Shown: positions 1 through 5,830 of the stretch, in pieces | How positions within the stretch are numbered: position 1 is the stretch's first letter | Layout: every line of letters starts with the position of its first letter | Source: JABDJL01 sp047614505 | GTDB lineage: Bacteria; Pseudomonadota; Gammaproteobacteria; Xanthomonadales; SZUA-36 | DNA length: 7,740 nt | Assembly (NCBI GenBank): GCA_047614505.1 | Contig: JBLHGQ010000132.1 | Span: 1 to 7,740 of the forward strand | Direction of reading: 5' to 3' | The notes under the pieces: generated by a model | What the model saw: only the letters and a program-made list of their open reading frames with translations | Databases searched by the model: none | What the model was told of the DNA's origin: nothing | Program-made: the position numbers and the translations under genes

Positions 1-173
1 GCAAGGGCTCAGAAGGGAACCAATTCGAGTTGAATGATGAGGGTTACTGGCAATTCAACCTGAAATCCCGCAATTACAGCGCCGAGGGAAGCTACATGGT
101 GACGGCAATATCGGGCGATGCTGATGAATACATCATCGACCCGTCATGTGTGGCCAGTTTCGAGATTGACTGA
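1..173 (+). CDS. C-terminal end of a secreted/surface protein with a PxKF-like domain (5' partial)
   Basis: The open frame enters from the left edge (first whole codon at position 3) and stops with TGA at 171-173, giving 56 residues. The tail reads GYWQFNLKSRNYSAEGSY, then MVTAISGDADEYIIDPSCVA and SFEID. The pattern W-x-F-N-L-K-x-x-N-Y-x-A-x-G-(S/T)-Y, followed by a T-x-x-S-G-D-x-x-x-Y-x-I-D-P-x-C stretch and a final beta strand, is what I know from the C-terminal PxKF-type beta-sandwich domain of secreted bacterial proteins. The domain usually terminates large extracellular proteins, so only the anchor-proximal end is visible and the function of the whole protein cannot be told. No downstream gene is coupled to it. 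The family call rests on remembered motif shape; the coding call is supported by the uninterrupted frame. Confidence 0.6.
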   Translation, partial: KGSEGNQFELNDEGYWQFNLKSRNYSAEGSYMVTAISGDADEYIIDPSCVASFEID

Positions 174-185
174 TAAAAAAGGCAT

Positions 186-195
186 GGGTCAGAGT
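186..195 (+). repeat. GGGTCAGAGT motif, copy 1 (possible REP/RAYT-type element end)
   Basis: The 10-mer GGGTCAGAGT lies just after the stop of the first CDS and recurs exactly at 7070-7079. A short GGCA...TGCC pairing (181-184 with its complement near 199-202) surrounds this copy. From general knowledge, GGGTCAGAGT-like sequences often border REP-associated (Y1-type) transposase elements in proteobacteria. No transposase is present beside it here, so this is only a suggestion. Confidence 0.3.
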
Positions 196-259
196 CAGGT
201 GCCAAAACAATTATTAAAATAAAGCGGAAAAAGGGGCCGGATACATTTAGTTTTCTGAG

Positions 260-363
260 GTCCGCTGTTTGGTCTTTCCCTAGTTTCATGGACACCCTCT
301 AAAGGCACGATAATGCGCTGGGAGGCGTGTAATGAGAACGAGGAGAAAGACCAAAAAGCAGAC
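260..363. repeat. Imperfect 19-nt inverted repeat bounding 104 bp
   Basis: The left arm 260-278 and the reverse complement of the right arm 345-363 agree at 17 of 19 positions. The inner 11 bases (TTTGGTCTTTC at 268-278, GAAAGACCAAA at 345-355) match perfectly. The enclosed 66 nt carry an IS3-family orfA start. The homology to the other IS remnant (6385-6428) ends exactly inside the right arm, at 349. The arrangement looks like a small fold-back or a truncated IS that acquired an inverted end. Confidence 0.5.
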
Positions 364-373
364 ATTTACCTGA
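306..373 (+). mobile_element. IS3-family left-end remnant with the first codons of orfA
   Basis: A GGAGG ribosome site (321-325) sits 6 nt before ATG 332, opening MRTRRKTKKQTFT and stopping at TGA 371-373. The first six codons (MRTRRK) match the start of an IS3-type OrfA helix-turn-helix protein. The same start occurs inverted at 6340-6402, where it continues as RYSDEFKREALK, a typical OrfA opening. Bases 306-349 match the reverse complement of 6385-6428 at 42 of 44 positions. Beyond codon 6 the homology ends, so this is a dead fragment of about 45 bp. Confidence 0.65.
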
Positions 374-685
374 ATGTATAAAATGAGGTTAGTCTGAGTG
401 CAATCCGACGTCAGTTTACCGCCACTGATGCTTGCCCCCAACCCCACAAAAAGCGGTCAATACTTCCTATCTGCTTACATGGAGTTGAGCTTGGCGCTGT
501 ATTATTTGCAATGAACAAAAATGGGCCGGGTTTACTTTCTAAGCAGGCCGGACATCAGCACACAAGCAAATTCCCAACCAGTGTCGTGGGGCTGCCTGAA
601 TTGGCTTTGTTTTCGCCGTTCTACGCCGTTATTTCCCGTGTAGCCGGCAGAGGTGGTAGAGCACGCATAGGGGATGTATTTGCGG
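374..685. other. Gene-poor stretch downstream of the response regulator
   Basis: I see no convincing gene, RNA or strong terminator here. The short frames present lack a ribosome site and any family resemblance. GGCCGG occurs twice (around 524-529 and 548-553) as direct rather than inverted copies, so it does not make a terminator stem for the minus-strand operon ending at 686. Confidence 0.4.
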
Positions 686-1315
686 TTAACGGCCACGAAA
701 GTCCTCGCATAGACCGGCATCGCGGGCCACGATGACCGCTTCGGTGCGGTTCTTAACGTTTAGCTTCCTGAAAAGCGACCTCAAGTGCAGCTTGACGGTT
801 GTTTCCTCGATCTTGAGCACGCGGGCAATCACCTTGTTTGTAAGCCCTTGCGCCAACTGATTGAGCACGTCGATTTCGCGTGGAGAAAGCTCGAACGTGT
901 CGATCGCAGTGCTGTCTTCGCTTTCCAGCATTATCTCGGGCACATACCGGGCTCCCGCAATTACCAGGTTCAGCACTGAAACCAAAGCCTTTCCGTTCAT
1001 TGTCTTAGGGATGAATCCTCGTGCGCCATATTCAAATCCGGTATCCACGTCACTGCGCCGCACCATCCCGGACATCAGCACTACTGGCAACTTTGGAAAC
1101 TGATCCACCAGTTGCCGGATACTCTCCAGTGCGTTCATGCCCGGCATATAGACATCGAGCAGCACCAGGTCGAGGTCACCATGGCTCGAGAGGTACCCCA
1201 TTACTGCGTCAAAATCACTGGCCCGCAGTACTTCAGAGCCGGGCTGATCACGTTCAATAAGCGTGGCGAGCGCATCTCTCACCAGGTCATGGTCATCGGC
1301 AATTACGATTTTCAT
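686..1315 (-). CDS. NarL/LuxR-family response regulator (REC + HTH)
   Basis: A 209-residue two-domain regulator. The receiver domain (about 1-120) has the acidic pair D7/D8, the phospho-acceptor D54 in VLLDVYMPG, S82 in VLMSGM and K104 in FIPK. The DNA-binding domain (about 143-205) begins LSPREIDVLNQLAQGLTNK and ends LFRKLNVKNRTEAV, the LuxR/NarL-type helix-turn-helix. The start is ATG at 1315 (MKIVIADD), the canonical receiver opening; the frame is open upstream to 1504 but that part overlaps the kinase gene and has no domain. GGA lies 7 nt before the start, and the ATG overlaps the stop of the 39-codon ORF as ATGA, implying translational coupling. It is the last gene of the H-NOX operon and the likely transcriptional output. 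Which promoters it controls cannot be read from this window. Confidence 0.93.
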   Translation of the reverse strand: MKIVIADDHDLVRDALATLIERDQPGSEVLRASDFDAVMGYLSSHGDLDLVLLDVYMPGMNALESIRQLVDQFPKLPVVLMSGMVRRSDVDTGFEYGARGFIPKTMNGKALVSVLNLVIAGARYVPEIMLESEDSTAIDTFELSPREIDVLNQLAQGLTNKVIARVLKIEETTVKLHLRSLFRKLNVKNRTEAVIVARDAGLCEDFRGR

Positions 1316-1431
1316 AGTTGTTCCAGTCTGTGTTCCACATCGGAAATGGCACGGGTAAAGAAGGACGGTACCGTGTAATCGTAACATCCAAGTTTTTTCT
1401 GGTTCAGGTCTCTTGGTCGTTTGTCTTGCAT
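1312..1431 (-). CDS. 39-residue small ORF between kinase and regulator
   Basis: ATG at 1431-1429 opens 39 codons ending in TGA at 1314-1312. It begins MQDKRPRDLNQKKLGCYDYT and ends AISDVEHRLEQL. It starts 8 nt after the kinase stop (1440-1442), and its stop overlaps the regulator start as ATGA, so it exactly fills what would otherwise be a 124-nt gap in a compact operon. AGAG about 8 nt upstream is a plausible ribosome site. The product would be soluble, charged, with one Cys and a C-terminal amphipathic helix (ISDVEHRLEQL). I recognise no family. It is far too short to be an HPt domain, although it contains one His (H34). Alternatives are a leader peptide that sets regulator translation by coupling, or the remnant of a longer protein. 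The evidence is positional; no homology can be shown here. Confidence 0.55.
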   Translation of the reverse strand: MQDKRPRDLNQKKLGCYDYTVPSFFTRAISDVEHRLEQL

Positions 1432-1439
1432 GATGATCT

Positions 1440-3098
1440 CTACAGGTGTTGCCAAACTTTTTTGAGTAATAATTCCATGTTGACCGGCTTGGCCAGGAAA
1501 TCATCTTTCAGCATTTGTCGCAGTTCCGAGTCTGCAGCGCCTCCATACGCAGAACACAACAGGAACGGAATATTGATGCCATGTTTACGGATCATGGTGA
1601 GGATATCGCTGCCCTTGACGCTGGGCATGATCTGATCGCTGATTACAACCCGCCATCGACTATGGTCCTTCATAATTTCTTGCATTGCCACGGTCGCATT
1701 ACTGAAATAGTCGACCGATATTCCCGAACGTTCAAGCATGAGTTGCAACATTTCACCAACACTCTCATCATCATCAATAAGCAGTACATCTGCCCCACCA
1801 GAAGCCCCGGAATGACCAGTTGTCTGTGGCTGGGCCGTCAACGTTGGGTAGGTCACGCTTGGTATAACGAATTCCACAACGGTTCCGCATTCTTCGACAG
1901 ACGTGACCCTGATGCCACCATTGTGTTCTGCGATGATCTCGGCAACGCTGGACATCCCTAGTCCGCCACTCGCTCCACGGGTCGTGAAATGAATATCGAA
2001 AATGCGTTCTAAGGTTTCGGGGCCCATGCCGTTACCCGTATCTGAAATCACGACCCTGACACAGGGGTGGTTAAAAACCAGCGTACCCTTTTTGATGGAG
2101 CAGCCTTTTTCGGCGGAAATTTCACCCTGTCCAGGCCAGATGCCGTCCAGATCAAAGTCCGTGTGCTCTTTGATAACCACCGCCAGGCGTCCGCCGAAAT
2201 CTGACATGGCCCTGCTAGCGTTGGTAAGAAGGTTAGTAAGTAACTGGCTCAATCGGGTCTCATTTCCATGAACCCAAATGGGTTCCTCCGGCTCATCGAA
2301 ATGCACATCAATTGCCTCAAATAGCGTCGGTATCAATAAATCAAGGCAATCTTCCAAGACTGGAATGATGGATACATCATTACTGGGCGAGCTTGTTTCG
2401 CTGGTGAAATGGATGATCTGACTGATCATGAGTTCTGCTCGTGAAGTGGCTGATTGGATGCTTTGAACCGACTTGAACTGATCAGGGCTTTCTCGTAGGT
2501 CGTCCGCCAGAAAAGAGGCGTATCCTTTGATTGCCGCAATTATATTGTTGAAATCGTGGGCAATCATGCCTGACATGCGTCCTATTGCTTCCATCCGTTG
2601 CGCACGCATCAGGTTGACCAGTAGTCGCCTCCTCTCATCCTCGCCCGCGATTTGGTCAGTAACGTCCAGGTGCGTGCTGGCCAAAAACCCCTCATCGGTG
2701 CGCCGGACGTTAATGGCGATAGTCTGATTATTCTCGTTTAGTAATTCGAACCTTTCAGTCTCTGAATCCTGGTTCCTTATGGACTGATATGCGGGGTGGT
2801 TGATGAATTCCGTAAATTTTCCGGTCAGGTTCGAATTTCTGGAAAAATATCTCGCCAGGGAGGGGTATAATTTTTTCACCTGGTCGTTGGACAGGACCAC
2901 TTCGTTAAGCGGGGTCAGAATCAACATGCCCCCTGCCATACTTTTCAAGGCGCTTTTAAGCAGGCTCTCACTTGATTGAATCTGCATAAGGGTTTCGTAC
3001 AGTTCGTCCGATTTTTCCTCGAGCAACTTTTCGGCCTGGAGCCTGGCCTGTTGTTCTCTCTGGAGGCGGTTTCTTAGTTGCTCCGGATTATCAGTCAT
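1440..3098 (-). CDS. Soluble hybrid histidine kinase partnered with H-NOX
   Basis: A 552-residue cytoplasmic kinase with no membrane segment. Order: N-terminal coiled coil (about 5-50, QREQQARLQAEKLLEEKSDE), a PAS-like region (about 50-150), HisKA with the phospho-acceptor H181 in GMIAHDFNN, and HATPase_c. The ATPase domain has the N-box (LTNLLTNASRAM, about 287-298), G1 (DTGNGM, 353-358), F-box (IFDIHFTTR) and G2 (GGLGMSS, 378-384). A C-terminal receiver (about 436-552) has D442-D444, phospho-Asp D488 in VVISDQIMPS, S516 and K537. All catalytic motifs look intact. The start at 3098 overlaps the H-NOX stop by 8 nt. Stand-alone H-NOX proteins are known to inhibit or tune an adjacent kinase upon NO binding (HnoK/HqsK-type systems), so this is the probable transducer. 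Because it is hybrid, phosphate would normally pass through an HPt, and none is encoded here. Confidence 0.93.
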   Translation of the reverse strand: MTDNPEQLRNRLQREQQARLQAEKLLEEKSDELYETLMQIQSSESLLKSALKSMAGGMLILTPLNEVVLSNDQVKKLYPSLARYFSRNSNLTGKFTEFINHPAYQSIRNQDSETERFELLNENNQTIAINVRRTDEGFLASTHLDVTDQIAGEDERRRLLVNLMRAQRMEAIGRMSGMIAHDFNNIIAAIKGYASFLADDLRESPDQFKSVQSIQSATSRAELMISQIIHFTSETSSPSNDVSIIPVLEDCLDLLIPTLFEAIDVHFDEPEEPIWVHGNETRLSQLLTNLLTNASRAMSDFGGRLAVVIKEHTDFDLDGIWPGQGEISAEKGCSIKKGTLVFNHPCVRVVISDTGNGMGPETLERIFDIHFTTRGASGGLGMSSVAEIIAEHNGGIRVTSVEECGTVVEFVIPSVTYPTLTAQPQTTGHSGASGGADVLLIDDDESVGEMLQLMLERSGISVDYFSNATVAMQEIMKDHSRWRVVISDQIMPSVKGSDILTMIRKHGINIPFLLCSAYGGAADSELRQMLKDDFLAKPVNMELLLKKVWQHL

Positions 3099-3639
3099 CT
3101 TTTCTCAATTCAAAAAGTGCATGGGTGCCTGCACCATTCGACAGGTCTTTCATCTGAATGGTGATCTCTTCACTGAAATAGTTCGCACAGCCCTTCAACA
3201 ACCCTCTGGCGAAGTGCATAAAGGGCCTGGAAGACCGGTATTCAAGTGTCAGTTGCCGGCCATTATCGTGTAGTTCGGCGTTCATTTTTGGCAGTTCGAC
3301 ATCCGGATGAATTTTTCGCACACTTTTATGGATGGTTTGGTCAACATGATAGATACACTCGAAAGCACCGTTGTAGTTTTGTAGTAACCCGCCGTAGTTG
3401 AGTTCCAGCACCCTGAATGTATGTACCCCGAAAGCTTCGGTCAAAGCTGATACATCAGCTTTCTTGTCGGCGTGGATGAATGTCAGCATATCGATCAATT
3501 CCTGGGACGGATATGTGCCCACATTGGTGTAGGCGCCGCAGGTGGACAATTCCAAACTGCCTAATAGCCGGTCCAGGTATTCAGCTCCATAATTCAGCTC
3601 AACAAATTCGGTAAAACTGGTAAAAATCAATCCTTTCAT
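3091..3639 (-). CDS. hnoX: H-NOX heme nitric-oxide sensor protein
   Basis: A 182-residue stand-alone H-NOX (HNOB) domain, the usual size. It begins MKGLIFTSFTEFVELNYGAE and carries YTNVGTYP near 37-44. The probable proximal heme ligand is H104 in VDQTIHKSVRK, and the porphyrin-propionate motif Y-x-S-x-R is complete (Y134, S136, R138 in EYRSSRP). The C-terminal segment FARGLLKGCANYFSEEITIQ is typical of the fold. The start at 3639 is favoured over upstream ATGs because AGGAG lies 5 nt before it and the family begins MKG. In bacteria such proteins bind NO (O2 in some lineages) at ferrous heme and regulate a co-encoded kinase or cyclic-di-GMP enzyme. It is first in the operon and overlaps the kinase start. 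Oxygen discrimination cannot be judged securely from sequence alone. Confidence 0.94.
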   Translation of the reverse strand: MKGLIFTSFTEFVELNYGAEYLDRLLGSLELSTCGAYTNVGTYPSQELIDMLTFIHADKKADVSALTEAFGVHTFRVLELNYGGLLQNYNGAFECIYHVDQTIHKSVRKIHPDVELPKMNAELHDNGRQLTLEYRSSRPFMHFARGLLKGCANYFSEEITIQMKDLSNGAGTHALFELRKDD

Positions 3640-3644
3640 GGTTG

Positions 3645-3649
3645 CTCCT
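3645..3649 (-). promoter_or_regulatory. Ribosome binding site of the H-NOX gene
   Basis: AGGAG on the minus strand ends 5 nt before ATG 3639. It decides the start in favour of MKGLIF rather than the ATGs at 3684 or 3669. Confidence 0.8.
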
Positions 3650-3715
3650 GATTCCCAACCATGAATCATATAGCTTGAACGCACTGACTACACCTGCCAT
3701 TTTGATAAAAACGGC

Positions 3716-3736
3716 CTGACCAAACGAACAGGTCAG
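3716..3736. promoter_or_regulatory. CTGACC-N9-GGTCAG inverted repeat in the divergent intergenic region
   Basis: A perfect 6-nt dyad (3716-3721 and 3731-3736) with a 9-nt spacer lies in the 243-nt space between the H-NOX operon (minus) and the gene at 3883 (plus). The position, 77-97 nt from the H-NOX start, suits an operator, and the 15-nt centre-to-centre spacing suits a dimeric regulator. I cannot assign it to a known regulator, and I find no clear -35/-10 pair nearby. Confidence 0.35.
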
Positions 3737-3882
3737 TACGTCCTTTGTTACCAGTAAGTAACCTTGTGCTGATTCCACTGATCCAATGATCCTGAAAACT
3801 CGACTTAAGAAGTCTGGTCAATCAGTAGCAGCCATTCCAGAATACCGCCATAGAACAACCGCCATCGAATAAAGGGGAAATA

Positions 3883-4263
3883 ATGTTTCATTACGCGCTG
3901 TTAGCTCTCGTATGTTTTTGTATTTCCTTGGGTGGTTTATCAGCCTCCCGGCGTCTCTCCAGATCAAATGGGCTGACGTTTGACAGCAGGACGGCAAAAC
4001 TTTATTCGCCATTGCATGTCTCGGCTTCAAGTAGAACTGAGACCATACCTTGGGGATGGCCTGGCAATGTACGACCCGTTAAACAACGAGCCGAGAAATG
4101 GGATATCAGGGATGAAAGGGGCGTCAGGGATGACAAATGGCAATACGCCAAGGACATTTTCATGAACGAGGGGAGTGTTGCCCGGATTGTTTTTATGAGC
4201 ACGTCCGAAGGGTCTGTTAATTATGTTGACCCGGCTACCGTGCTCAAACCCTGGGGCTGGTAA
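3883..4263 (+). CDS. Small secreted or membrane-anchored protein of unknown function
   Basis: 126 residues from ATG 3883, with a strong ribosome site (GGGG at 3874-3877, 5 nt ahead). Residues about 1-22 (MFHYALLALVCFCISLGGLS) form a hydrophobic signal peptide or anchor, with possible cleavage after LSA. The rest is soluble, basic in the middle and Trp-rich (WGWPGNVRP near 57-65, and a C-terminal VLKPWGW). I recognise no family. It is divergent from the H-NOX operon and is followed by lipoprotein genes on the same strand, so it may belong to the same envelope-protein cluster. Signal peptide plus ribosome site argue for a real gene; the function is unknown. Confidence 0.6.
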   Translation: MFHYALLALVCFCISLGGLSASRRLSRSNGLTFDSRTAKLYSPLHVSASSRTETIPWGWPGNVRPVKQRAEKWDIRDERGVRDDKWQYAKDIFMNEGSVARIVFMSTSEGSVNYVDPATVLKPWGW

Positions 4264-4373
4264 AGCACAGTATTCAGATTTTACAACCAGTGAGCAGAGG
4301 AAAAGAAATGGAAATAAATATCAGGCAGTCTGGAAATGCTGGCAGGCGTTTTAGCGCTCGTTGCGATCGCTTA

Positions 4374-4748
4374 ATGAAACTAATCACACTCATTCTCGCA
4401 AGCCTGCTTACTGGTTGCATAACAGCACCAGACTTAGAAACGGGTGATGGATGTTGGCGATACGGTGTTGCAGATCAAAACACAGGCCGTATGACACGCT
4501 ATGCGGACGTAAACGATATACCTGTAACGACTCTGGGCATGGATGATCTTATGCAGGCATGTGGAGTGGATATTCAGGTATGGGGGTGCTATCAGCCGAT
4601 ACAAGATGAGATATTCGTCTATTGGGGCGGCGGCAAACGAACATTATACGAAGAGATTTGCCATAGTATCAAAGGAGTCAAACACAATAATTGTGATGGA
4701 TACGGAATATCCGATTGTGATTGGGTAATTCCCCCGATAAATAGCTGA
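4374..4748 (+). CDS. Small lipoprotein with degenerate zincin-like motif; C-terminus altered by an IS junction
   Basis: 124 residues. MKLITLILASLLTGC is a lipoprotein signal with the lipobox ending at C15. The mature part is Cys-rich (WGCYQP at 70-75) and carries LYEEICH at 91-97, where the first His of an HExxH is Glu. The frame is open upstream, and ATG 4308 has a better ribosome site (GAGG, 8 nt ahead), but it would put 22 residues before the signal; ATG 4374 is chosen for the signal peptide. A short frame ending LAGVLALVAIA stops at TAA 4372-4374, overlapping this ATG, so coupling is possible. The last seven codons (VIPPINS) come from an IS-end-like sequence (4729-4740). The undisrupted ending (DCGWNAL, TGA) survives in the repeat copy at 5328-5492. 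No family recognised. Confidence 0.7.
   Translation: MKLITLILASLLTGCITAPDLETGDGCWRYGVADQNTGRMTRYADVNDIPVTTLGMDDLMQACGVDIQVWGCYQPIQDEIFVYWGGGKRTLYEEICHSIKGVKHNNCDGYGISDCDWVIPPINS
4572..4724 (+). repeat. 153-bp direct repeat, copy 1
   Basis: Identical to 5328-5480 except at two positions (A4690/G5446 and A4720/G5476), with an offset of 756 nt, so the reading frame is preserved. It encodes IQVWGCYQPIQDEIFVYWGG through ISDCDW of the lipoprotein. It is far longer than the 3-4 bp target duplication of an IS3 element, so it is not simple insertion scar. Confidence 0.95.
4729..4740 (+). mobile_element. IS-end-like sequence TTCCCCCGATAA
   Basis: These 12 bases match 6432-6443, which form part of the end of the IS3-family remnant at 6340-6450 (TGTCTGATTATCGGGGGAAG read on the minus strand). 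Their orientation is that of an end belonging to an element lying on the left, not of the transposase fragment to the right. This suggests deletion or rearrangement between IS copies. The match is short, so chance is not excluded. Confidence 0.4.
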
Positions 4749-5252
4749 CTTGGATTCAACCGGTCACTGCAACACTTCATCTGGCTTCTCGGCTGGAGTG
4801 TGGAAGCCAGTGATGTGACTGACACCTTGGAAGACGCGCTCAAGGCCACAGGACTCACCGAAGCCCGGGTGCATCACAAGCCCCGGCTGCTTTCAGACAA
4901 CGGTCCCTGCTATATCTCAAAGGAACTCAGGGAATGGTTGCAGGATCGGGATATGAAGCATACCCGGGGAGCACCGTACCACCCGATGACCCAGGGTAAG
5001 ATCGAACGCTACCACCGATCCATGAAAAACGTGGTCAAGCTGGAACATTATTACTTTCCCTGGGAACTGGAAAACGCCATCGCTGAATGGGTGACTCATT
5101 ACAACCATGAGCGGTATCACGAATCATTGGATAATGTGACTCCAGCTGATGTGTACAACGGAAGAAGAAACGACATTCTGGACCGACGAGCAATAATCAA
5201 AGCCAGGACGTTGACGCAGAGGAAAGTACAAAACCTGCGATTAGCAGGCTAA
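4749..5252 (+). pseudogene. IS3-family transposase OrfB, 5'-truncated
   Basis: The frame is open from 4749 to the TAA at 5250-5252, and clear homology starts about 4800 (VEASDVTDTLEDALKATGL). It carries the second catalytic Asp in LLSDNGP and the Glu in GKIERYHRSMK, with HxPMTQGKIER and the terminal YNHERYHESL...TPADVY pattern of the integrase core. The first catalytic Asp, the HTH-containing OrfA and the N-terminal half of OrfB are missing, so it cannot transpose. Residues just upstream of 4800 fit the family poorly. The fragment is enclosed by the two copies of the 153-bp direct repeat. Confidence 0.9.
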
Positions 5253-5327
5253 ACTGGAGAAAGTACGGGCAGAAAAGTGTCTCTTAGAAAATGGCTCAAG
5301 TGGTGCCATGTACTCTGACGACGTACA
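5253..5327 (+). mobile_element. 3' tail of the IS3 fragment
   Basis: After the transposase stop, the sequence runs through GTGTCTCTTAGAAAATGGCT (5278-5297) to the start of repeat copy 2 at 5328. By its position, between orfB and resumed lipoprotein sequence, it is the right end of the IS plus junction bases. I cannot mark the exact terminal base, since no intact partner end is present for comparison. Confidence 0.5.
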
Positions 5328-5480
5328 ATTCAGGTATGGGGGTGCTATCAGCCGATACAAGATGAGATATTCGTCTATTGGGGCGGCGGCAAACGAACAT
5401 TATACGAAGAGATTTGCCATAGTATCAAAGGAGTCAAACACAATGATTGTGATGGATACGGAATATCCGATTGTGGTTGG
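5328..5480 (+). repeat. 153-bp direct repeat, copy 2
   Basis: Matches 4572-4724 at 151 of 153 positions. This copy is joined to the apparently native downstream sequence (stop overlapping the next start), whereas copy 1 is joined to IS sequence. Confidence 0.95.
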
Positions 5481-5492
5481 AATGCGTTATGA
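5328..5492 (+). pseudogene. 5'-truncated second copy of the LYEEICH lipoprotein gene
   Basis: Frame 5328-5492 encodes the last 54 residues of the lipoprotein starting at IQVWGC and ending ISDCGWNAL with TGA at 5490-5492. It has no signal peptide or start, because the upstream sequence is the IS fragment. Its stop overlaps the ATG of the next gene (ATGA at 5489-5492), showing the ancestral gene was translationally coupled to that lipoprotein. It therefore preserves the original 3' end of the gene at 4374. Confidence 0.8.
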
Positions 5493-5830
5493 GATATCTA
5501 ATCATCTTATTTCTAACCGGATGCACAGTAATCCCGCTTGCTGGTCATGGCGTACCTGAAACGGACAACGAGCCTTGGCCTGTATTGTCAGAGCATAGAG
5601 GGACACTGGGCTGGGTTAATAAGAAATGCGGCACCGGCAAAGTAATAGAGGCTGCTGGCTGCGTAGTTCCTGAAGACTGGGAACACCCTGAAAACGGGGT
5701 AAGAATCTATTACACGTTTGATTGCAAAGCAGCTTTGTATCATGAGCGCAGACACGCAAGCCAAGCGACAGGCAACCACACACACGAATTAAACATGCGG
5801 CTTATCCAAGGTCGCAGCATATGTTTATAA
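5489..5830 (+). CDS. Small lipoprotein with HExxH zincin-like motif
   Basis: 113 residues. MRYLIILFLTGC is a short lipoprotein signal with C12 as the lipidated Cys, so the mature protein is predicted to be anchored at the envelope. The C-terminal half has AGCVVPEDW, RIYYTFDC and then ALYHERRHA, an exact HExxH (H85, E86, H89), followed by TGNHTHE where a third metal ligand could lie. The ordering CG...GC..P...I..Y...LY.E..H parallels the lipoprotein at 4374, which has EEICH instead. The start is ATG 5489, overlapping the preceding stop; the open frame reaches back to 5471 but lacks the signal there. HExxH is short and can occur by chance, so zinc-protease activity is inference; the conserved surroundings raise the likelihood. 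Confidence 0.75.
   Translation: MRYLIILFLTGCTVIPLAGHGVPETDNEPWPVLSEHRGTLGWVNKKCGTGKVIEAAGCVVPEDWEHPENGVRIYYTFDCKAALYHERRHASQATGNHTHELNMRLIQGRSICL

Noticed and set aside
1316..1504. Upstream extension of the response regulator to residue -63
   Set aside because: It overlaps the end of the kinase and the small ORF, has no domain features, and the regulator's conserved receiver opening MKIVIADD starts at 1315 with an ATGA overlap.
4336..4374. 12-residue hydrophobic peptide ending LAGVLALVAIA just before the lipoprotein
   Set aside because: The stop overlaps the lipoprotein ATG, but there is no good ribosome site and the peptide is too short to call; kept only as a possible coupling leader or remnant.
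5308..5559. Alternative-frame ORF across repeat copy 2
   Set aside because: It is the out-of-frame reading of the duplicated lipoprotein sequence; the same shadow appears in copy 1 at 4543-4728.
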